From Alistipes sp. CAG:268 (GTDB lineage Bacteria; Bacteroidota; Bacteroidia; Bacteroidales; Rikenellaceae), in the NCBI GenBank assembly GCA_000434235.1, contig FR892001.1, positions 67,000 through 86,105 of the forward strand: DNA of 19,106 bases, given 5' to 3'. A program made the translations under genes and the position numbers. The notes beneath the pieces were generated by a model. It was not told the DNA's origin, ran no database searches, and saw only the letters and a list, made by a program, of their open reading frames with translations. Below, in pieces: positions 15,601-19,106 of the stretch (the first letter of the stretch is position 1; the number at the start of each line of letters is the position of its first letter).

Positions 15601-15916
15601 CGGAGAGCGAAATGTATTTGTTCTCAAGTCGGTAGGTGACGCCCGAGCCCTTGAGCATCTGTCCGAGGGCTTCGGCCAGCGTGCCGTTTTCGATGCGGAC
15701 GCTCACGTTGCGCCGGATATCGACGTCATTGTTCGAAAGGAAGAGATAGCCCGTCTGTTTTTCGATCTCGTTCATCACGCGCTCCATCGGGACATTCTCC
15801 TGGCTGATTGTCACCTGAGTGGTTTGGGCGTATGAGCGGGCGGCGTGAAATAGCGTGCACGCGGCGAAAACGAGTGTAAACAGGCATTTGATTTGCTGAA
15901 TACGTTTTTTGTTCAT
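12629..15916 (-). CDS. SusC/RagA TonB-dependent transporter with N-terminal STN signalling domain
   Basis: A 1095-aa outer-membrane transporter. Order of parts: signal peptide about 1-31 (ends ARSYAQ); STN domain about 40-105 (VPMERVMNEIEKQTGYLFL); carboxypeptidase-regulatory-like domain about 114-190 (VKGTVTDANGPVIGATITIK); TonB-box region NAVVVTALGIKREEKAL (191-207); plug about 210-340 with YVIDGIPMYNNS and SVNMLTGPSAAALYGSEAANG; then the beta barrel ending in RNLGFNIKLQF, an aromatic terminal strand. The STN domain is the mark of transporters that signal to FecR-type anti-sigma factors, and fecR and sigma genes lie just upstream. It imports the glycan captured by SusD, using TonB energy. 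A run of nine G sits in frame in the linker between STN and the next domain. ATG 15916 starts the signal peptide. Length is normal for the family. Confidence 0.96.
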   Translation of the reverse strand: MNKKRIQQIKCLFTLVFAACTLFHAARSYAQTTQVTISQENVPMERVMNEIEKQTGYLFLSNNDVDIRRNVSVRIENGTLAEALGQMLKGSGVTYRLENKYISLSAAPRGGEPVTVKGTVTDANGPVIGATITIKGGTTGTTSAIDGSFSLSARPGDVLIVAFIGYKSVEIPFTGQTELTVELEEESLQMNAVVVTALGIKREEKALAYNVQQVKAEELTTVKDANFVNSLVGKVAGVTINAGAGGAGSSTRVVMRGQKSIEKSNTALYVIDGIPMYNNSFGGSGGSYGDQVGSESAADINPEDIESVNMLTGPSAAALYGSEAANGVIIINTKRGAVDKTIVTLSNSTMFSSVYMMPEMQNRYGTSNSTFSWGSPINGTFDARDFFNTGTNIINSVSVSTGNQKNQTYISVSTTNSTDIIPESAYNRYNFSARNTTTFAKERLTFDFGANFIIQDNKNMVSQGKYFNPLPALYLFPRGDDFNEIRLYERWDPIRGLMAQYWPYGEGAHSIQNPYWIQKRMNRETDKRRYMLNASLKWKVTDWLDITGRVRIDNSEYRMTRKYYATTLTTFAGDNGGLQDQTQTDRTFYGDVIANINKQFGEDWTLNAQIGASIDDQRYEMAGVAGDLKTANFFTTLNLNTTEKFKLYQEGWHDQTQAIFANVEVGWRSMLYLTLTGRNEWPSMLAYSKQSSFFYPSVGLSGVISNMVDLPDWFSFLKVRASYAQVASAFDRYLSNPSYTYVEQSHGWKAPATYPNNDLRPEDTRSWEIGVNARFLNKFNLDVTYYRSNTYHQTIYMPLASSTGYENYAAQTGNVRNQGVELAVGYNNKWGDFRWGTNFTYTFNENKIMELAHGMINPITGVAEDLTEIKKDWLGASDVAPRVILREGGSLSDIYVNHQLARDLNGNILISNTGALSMEEIEARKVGSLAPKCNLGWSNNFAWKGIDLGVVFTARIGGMAYSATQGILDYYGVSEATAAARDRGGIPINYGSVSPQTYYQTISSAEGGHGAYYLYDATNVRLQELNLSYTLPQKWFRNKAKLTLGFVARNLWMIYCKAPFDPEISAATGSNYYQNVDYFMLPSTRNLGFNIKLQF
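15583..15591. repeat. G9 homopolymer (C9 on plus) inside susC
   Basis: Nine identical bases code for Arg109-Gly110-Gly111 and the first base of Glu112, in the linker between the STN and carboxypeptidase-regulatory-like domains. The frame is open as written. Gain or loss of one base would end translation of the transporter early. Confidence 0.95.
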
Positions 15917-15923
15917 ACTTTTA
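15892..15923 (+). promoter_or_regulatory. Candidate promoter for an antisense RNA opposite the susC leader
   Basis: TTTG at 15892-15895, a 20-base spacer, and TACTTTTA at 15916-15923 match seven of eight bases of TAnnTTTG. It overlaps the susC start codon on the opposite strand. The spacer is one base longer than in the best promoters here and the final G is missing, so it is weaker evidence than the tRNA promoters. Confidence 0.45.
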
Positions 15924-15929
15924 CATAGT

Positions 15930-16011
15930 GGTTAGTAGTTAATAGCTTGAGATTTGAGACAATGCCGACCACGGACTGCGGGCGCGCCATCGTCCGCAGT
16001 CCTTCTTTTTT
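15930..16011 (+). ncRNA. Candidate antisense small RNA to the susC 5' leader (DonS-like)
   Basis: The transcript would start about 7 bases after the candidate promoter and end at the T run, about 80 bases in all. Its 3' end is a 9-pair hairpin followed by six T. It is fully complementary to the leader of susC, starting roughly 15 bases from the ATG. No gene on the plus strand needs a terminator here, which is the main reason to propose an RNA. Published DonS-type RNAs in Bacteroides lie in this position in PULs controlled by ECF sigma and FecR, and the first described one serves an N-glycan locus. This is inference from layout; no transcript is seen. Confidence 0.45.
15973..16011 (+). terminator. 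Plus-strand hairpin with T run in the fecR-susC gap
   Basis: GGACTGCGG (15973-15981) pairs perfectly with CCGCAGTCC (15994-16002) around 12 bases; TTC and then six T (16006-16011) follow. Outer arms CAATGCCG (15960-15967) and CGGCATTG (16013-16020) can enclose it. On the minus strand there is no T run after the stem, so in susC mRNA it would be a leader structure rather than a terminator. Confidence 0.65.
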
Positions 16012-16129
16012 ACGGCATTGCATGTCAGAGTGAGGAGTCGATTTTCATTTCTTCATACATTCGTCTTTAGGTTAGTCATTCAATACAGGTGGTTTCGGGT
16101 GGATTCCGCCGTTCCGCATCGGGGAGGAG

Positions 16130-17119
16130 TCAGCGTATGCGGATCGTATTGTCCTCCGGATCGCGCACGTAGGAGAAGCGCGCCGAGCGCTGGAGCATGC
16201 GCAGCGCGGTGTCGATTCCGTCGGATATTCGGATCTTTCCATAGTTGTAGTCCACGGTCGGGATGTTGCGCCGTTCGATGAGGATGCGGACGCCGAAGTA
16301 TTTCTCGAACTTGTGCATCAGCTCCTCGAAAGTCTGGCCCTTGATGCTGATGAGCCCCTCGGTCCAGAGGTACTCGTCGGGGTTGTCGATCCGGTCGAGC
16401 TGCAGCCGGTTGCCTACCAGGCGGATCTCGCCATTGGGCTGGAGGATGAACTCCTCGCCGGCCGTGAGCTTGTTGGAGACCTTCACGCTTCCGCGCAGCA
16501 GGGCGGTGGAGAAGATGCCTTCGTCGGGTTCGGCCTCGACATCGAACTTCGTGCCGAGGACCTCGACGTCGCAGGCGAACGTTTCGACGACGAACGGATG
16601 GTCGGCATCGTGCTCGACATCGAACATCGCCTCGCCGCTGATCTTCACGCGACGCTCCCGTCCGGCGAAGACGAGCGGGTATTCGAACCGCGTGCCGGCG
16701 CTGAGCCATACGTTCGTTCCGTCTTCGAGGCGCATGCTGAGGTATTGTCCGGGCGGCACTTCGATCGAGGTGGTCCGCTGCGACCATTCGTCGAGCCGGT
16801 TTCGCGTCAGCGTCCACGACAGGACGACGCCGACAAGCAGCACGGCGGCCAGTTCGGCCGTGTAACGGACGATGCGGCGCAGGGTGATGCGACGTCCGGC
16901 CTTTTCGGACGCCGGTGCGGGTGTCGCGGCGCTCTGTTCGCCGGGCAGGGGCCCGTGGATGATTGAGGCTGCGAGCGCCCGGTCGAGCCGGTCGAGTTCG
17001 AGCCGGTTCGCAGGGTCGGCCTCAAGCCAGGCGAGCACCTCGCGCATCTCCTGATCGGAGGCCTCGTTGTCGAGGTATTTGAGCAGTAAGTCGGGATTCA
17101 TCGTCTCGTTGTTTGCCAT
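16130..17119 (-). CDS. FecR-family anti-sigma factor
   Basis: A 329-aa inner-membrane regulator. The cytoplasmic N-terminus (1-85) is predicted to bind the sigma factor. A single membrane helix at about 87-105 contains AELAAVLLVGVVLSWTL. The periplasmic FecR domain (about 115-210) includes VPPGQYLSMRLEDGTNVWLSAG, RRVKISGEAMFDVEHD and HPFVVET, with VLGTKFDVEA after it. A DUF4974 domain closes the protein (about 258-329) with GQTFEELMHKFEKYFGVRI and a final DPEDNTIRIR. This domain contacts the STN domain of the SusC transporter in the family model. The ATG at 17119 is chosen because upstream residues in the same frame do not resemble the family; ATG 17101 is an alternative. It lies 81 bases after the sigma gene and 213 bases before susC. 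Confidence 0.93.
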   Translation of the reverse strand: MANNETMNPDLLLKYLDNEASDQEMREVLAWLEADPANRLELDRLDRALAASIIHGPLPGEQSAATPAPASEKAGRRITLRRIVRYTAELAAVLLVGVVLSWTLTRNRLDEWSQRTTSIEVPPGQYLSMRLEDGTNVWLSAGTRFEYPLVFAGRERRVKISGEAMFDVEHDADHPFVVETFACDVEVLGTKFDVEAEPDEGIFSTALLRGSVKVSNKLTAGEEFILQPNGEIRLVGNRLQLDRIDNPDEYLWTEGLISIKGQTFEELMHKFEKYFGVRILIERRNIPTVDYNYGKIRISDGIDTALRMLQRSARFSYVRDPEDNTIRIR

Positions 17120-17200
17120 CGTATATAGATAACGAACAAGCGGCCCGGATTCCCACTCTGCGGAGCACAATTCCGATGGAAAAAATGCAATTAAATTTTT

Positions 17201-17767
17201 TTACGATTTCAAGGTGCTGGAAGACAGCAGGATGAGTAACGCCGGAAGGTAGTCCTTGAGGACGATGCGGAACTCCTTGACCGCCTTGGTCAGTTCGAAC
17301 TCGACCCGGCGGACGGTGATTCCGTGCATCTGGGCGATCTCCTTGTACGACTTATCTTCGAAACGGCGGGCTTCGAATACCTGCCGGGTGAGCGGGGACA
17401 TTCCCTCGAGCGTCTCGCGGATGATCCGCTCGACCTCCCCCGAGAAGATCTCGCTCGGGTCGAAAGCCTCCAGCGAGCGGATGTCGGCGGCGATCACCTC
17501 GCGGCGGAGCTCGTAGACCTGTTGTTCGATCTGGGCATGACGCGACTGGGCGCGGAGCCAGTCGAGGCAGCGGTTGCGCACGACGGTCAGCACATAGGCC
17601 GGGAGGTTGCAGTCGGCCGGGAGTTTCTCCCGGTTTTCCCAGAGGGTCATGAAACTCTCCGACACGATGTCTTCCGCTACGGTCCGGTTGCGCACGTAGC
17701 GGTTCGCAAGAAGCTCGAACCGGGGCCGGTAGCAGGCGAACAAGCGGCCGAATTCCATGGAAGTCAT
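17201..17767 (-). CDS. ECF-type RNA polymerase sigma factor of the PUL
   Basis: A 188-aa sigma-70-family ECF factor of the Bacteroidota expansion. Region 2 (about 8-75) contains FELLANRYVRNRTVAEDIVSESFMTLWEN and then AYVLTVVRNRCLDWLR. Region 4 (about 115-170) contains MSPLTRQVFEARRFEDKSYKEIAQMHGITVRRVEFELTKA in pieces, with the helix-turn-helix at about 142-165. A hydrophobic tail LLILLSSS closes the protein, as in related PUL sigma factors. It should transcribe susC onwards once FecR releases it. The frame is open back to an ATG at 17836, but residues before MTSMEF do not look like the family, so ATG 17767 is preferred; ATG 17758 is also possible. A perfect housekeeping promoter drives it, so basal expression does not need the sigma itself. 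Confidence 0.93.
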   Translation of the reverse strand: MTSMEFGRLFACYRPRFELLANRYVRNRTVAEDIVSESFMTLWENREKLPADCNLPAYVLTVVRNRCLDWLRAQSRHAQIEQQVYELRREVIAADIRSLEAFDPSEIFSGEVERIIRETLEGMSPLTRQVFEARRFEDKSYKEIAQMHGITVRRVEFELTKAVKEFRIVLKDYLPALLILLSSSTLKS

Positions 17768-17868
17768 GCGGTTATGAGGCTTTGTCGTCAAAATCTCGTT
17801 CTGCGTCGCAATCTTCGTCGCGACACCGCCATGCATGCGGTGCCCGACATCTTGTCGGCACTCTTACG

Positions 17869-17899
17869 CAAATATACAAAATTTGGGCTGTTTGCCAAA
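17869..17899 (-). promoter_or_regulatory. Consensus housekeeping promoter for the sigma-fecR pair
   Basis: On the minus strand TTTG (plus 17896-17899), a 19-base spacer, and TATATTTG (plus 17869-17876) match the consensus perfectly. The predicted start is near 17862, giving a leader of about 95 bases to ATG 17767. A small perfect hairpin, CCGACA/TGTCGG with a 3-base loop, lies in that leader at 17844-17858. Confidence 0.85.
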
Positions 17900-17938
17900 T
17901 TTATTTCATTGTGCAGTGCGGGGACCCGACGGGGAAGA

Positions 17939-17970
17939 ATTGGGCAAGTGGAAATTTTTCGGTACTTTTG
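17939..17970 (+). promoter_or_regulatory. Promoter for the NhaC-type antiporter gene
   Basis: TACTTTTG at 17963-17970 matches TAnnTTTG exactly. ATTG at 17939-17942, 20 bases upstream, is a three-of-four match to TTTG. The predicted start is about 30 bases before the ATG at 18009. It is back to back with the sigma-gene promoter. Confidence 0.65.
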
Positions 17971-18008
17971 CCCCTTCCGGACCCGGGTCCGCTAATCGAA
18001 AAAGTGAA

Positions 18009-19106
18009 ATGTCTGAAAAACAGTCGTGCCGCGGCAGTTTCCTTGCGCTGACGCCGCTGCTTGTCTTCCTGGCCTGTTACCTTGCCGTGTCGCTGGTGGC
18101 CGGCGATTTCTACCGGATGCCCATTTCGGTAGCCTTCATTGCCGCCTCGGCCTATGCCGTGGCCATTACGCGGCGTGTCCCCTTCGCCGAGCGGATCTCC
18201 CGCTTTTCGGCCGGGGCCGCCGACCCGAACGTGCTGCTGATGATCTGGATCTTCGTACTGGCGGGCGCCTTCGCCGAGTCGGCCCGGAGCATGGGTGCCG
18301 TGGATGCCACGGTCGATCTGACGCTGCACCTGCTGCCGGGGCGTCTGCTCCCGGCCGGACTGTTCCTGGCCTCCTGCTTCATCTCCCTGTCGGTCGGCAC
18401 CTCCGTGGGAACGATCGTGGCGCTGGTCCCCGTGGCTGCGGGGCTTTCGTCCGAGACGGGGATGAACGAGGCTTGGCTGACGGCCATCGTCGTGGGCGGC
18501 GCCTTCTTCGGCGACAACCTCTCGTTCATCTCCGACACGACGATCGCCGCAACCCGCACACAGGAGTGCGACCTGCGCGACAAGTTCCGTGTCAATGTGC
18601 GCATTGTGGCCCCGGCGGCCGTGGTGACGCTGTTGGTCTATCTGCTGACGGGCAGCGGAGCCGATGCCGTGGTGGCGCCGGGACGGGTCGAGTGGGTCCG
18701 TGTGCTGCCCTACCTGCTTGTGCTGGTAACGGCCATTGCCGGCATGAACGTATTGAAGGTGCTCCTGCTGGGCATCGCCGCCTCGGGCGCGATCGGCCTG
18801 GCGACCGGGAGTTTCGACCTGCTCGCGTGGTGCGGCGGCATGGGACAGGGCATCACCGGCATGGGTGAACTGATCATCGTCACGATGATGGCCGGGGGAC
18901 TGCTCGAACTGATTCGTTTCAACGGCGGCATCGACTACATCATCGGCCACATGACGCGCCGCATCTCGGGCCGCCGGGGGGCCGAGGGGACGATTGCCGG
19001 ACTGGTCTGCCTCTCGAACCTCTGCACGGCCAACAACACGATCGCCATCCTTACCGTCGGCCCGATTGCCCGCAAGATCGCCGACCGGTTCGGCGTCGAT
19101 CGCCGG
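18009..19106 (+). CDS. NhaC-family sodium/proton antiporter, N-terminal part (cut by window edge)
   Basis: The frame is open from ATG 18009 to the window edge, 366 codons without a stop, so the protein is incomplete. It is a polytopic inner-membrane protein: many hydrophobic segments are visible, for example FLALTPLLVFLACYLAVSLV, LLMIWIFVLAGAFAES, LFLASCFISLSVGTSVGTIV and VLPYLLVLVTAIAGMNV. The segment AFFGDNLSFISDTTIAATRT near residues 174-193 matches the conserved GDxxSxISDTT motif of the Na+/H+ antiporter superfamily to which NhaC belongs, and CLSNLCTANNTIAI near the edge also fits. The predicted role is exchange of Na+ for H+ in pH and sodium balance. Related members exchange other solutes, so the substrate is not certain. 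It is divergent from the PUL sigma gene and has its own promoter. Confidence 0.88.
   Translation, partial: MSEKQSCRGSFLALTPLLVFLACYLAVSLVAGDFYRMPISVAFIAASAYAVAITRRVPFAERISRFSAGAADPNVLLMIWIFVLAGAFAESARSMGAVDATVDLTLHLLPGRLLPAGLFLASCFISLSVGTSVGTIVALVPVAAGLSSETGMNEAWLTAIVVGGAFFGDNLSFISDTTIAATRTQECDLRDKFRVNVRIVAPAAVVTLLVYLLTGSGADAVVAPGRVEWVRVLPYLLVLVTAIAGMNVLKVLLLGIAASGAIGLATGSFDLLAWCGGMGQGITGMGELIIVTMMAGGLLELIRFNGGIDYIIGHMTRRISGRRGAEGTIAGLVCLSNLCTANNTIAILTVGPIARKIADRFGVDRR

Noticed and set aside
13223..15835. An 870-codon plus-strand frame opposite susC
   Set aside because: It mirrors susC codons in a GC-rich genome, is rich in Val, Arg, Asp and His without domains, and has no promoter or family likeness.
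17901..18950. A 349-codon minus-strand frame opposite the antiporter gene
   Set aside because: Rich in His, Gln, Arg and Gly with no domain; the plus strand encodes a clear membrane transporter through the same bases.
1..19106. CRISPR array, insertion sequence or phage module
   Set aside because: I saw no regularly spaced repeats, no transposase or integrase motifs and no terminal inverted repeats flanking any block; all recognised genes fit a chromosomal Bacteroidota background.

Overview
The window looks like chromosomal DNA from a GC-rich gut-type member of the Bacteroidota. An Alistipes-like genus is my best guess; it is inferred, not proven. The reasons are a SusC/SusD pair controlled by an ECF sigma factor and a FecR anti-sigma factor, lipoproteins typed as DUF1735 and LamG, a DUF1573 protein, and repeated promoters of the Bacteroidota form TTTG-N19-TAnnTTTG. 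I see no insertion sequence, integrase, CRISPR array or rRNA gene. No gene-free stretch exceeds 300 bases.

Layout. (1) Positions 1-2047, minus strand: a tight operon of a LysM-containing glucosaminidase, a conserved protein of unknown function, and the start of a dipeptidyl-peptidase-IV-like enzyme that runs off the window. (2) 2126-3752, plus strand: a DUF4254 protein overlapping a family 9 glycosyltransferase. (3) 3909-7963, minus strand: DUF1573 protein, NfnA, NfnB and a lipocalin-like lipoprotein, closed by a hairpin terminator at about 3850-3885. NfnAB is the electron-bifurcating NADH-dependent ferredoxin:NADP+ oxidoreductase; as written, nfnB is frameshifted at a run of eight C. (4) 8090-8502, plus strand: tRNA-Asn(GTT), tRNA-Val(TAC) and tRNA-Val(GAC), with terminators after the second and third. 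(5) 8648-17767, minus strand: a compact polysaccharide utilization locus (PUL) reading ECF sigma, FecR anti-sigma, SusC, SusD, a GH18 endoglycosidase, and a DUF1735-LamG surface lipoprotein, ending at a strong terminator. (6) 18009-19106, plus strand: the start of an NhaC-type sodium/proton antiporter, cut by the window edge.

How the PUL likely works: the GH18 lipoprotein would cut a GlcNAc-containing glycan, most plausibly an N-glycan, at the cell surface. The DUF1735-LamG protein and SusD would bind the product and SusC would import it. SusC carries an N-terminal STN signalling domain, so substrate arrival can be passed through FecR to release the sigma factor. No exoglycosidase is encoded in the window, so trimming of the imported glycan must happen elsewhere.

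The most interesting non-coding signal lies in the 213-base gap between fecR and susC. On the strand opposite susC there is a near-consensus promoter followed about 80 bases later by a strong hairpin with six T. This would make a short RNA antisense to the susC leader, like the DonS-type RNAs described for N-glycan PULs in Bacteroides. A second theme is long G/C homopolymers in interdomain linkers: C8 in nfnB (out of frame) and G9 in susC (in frame).
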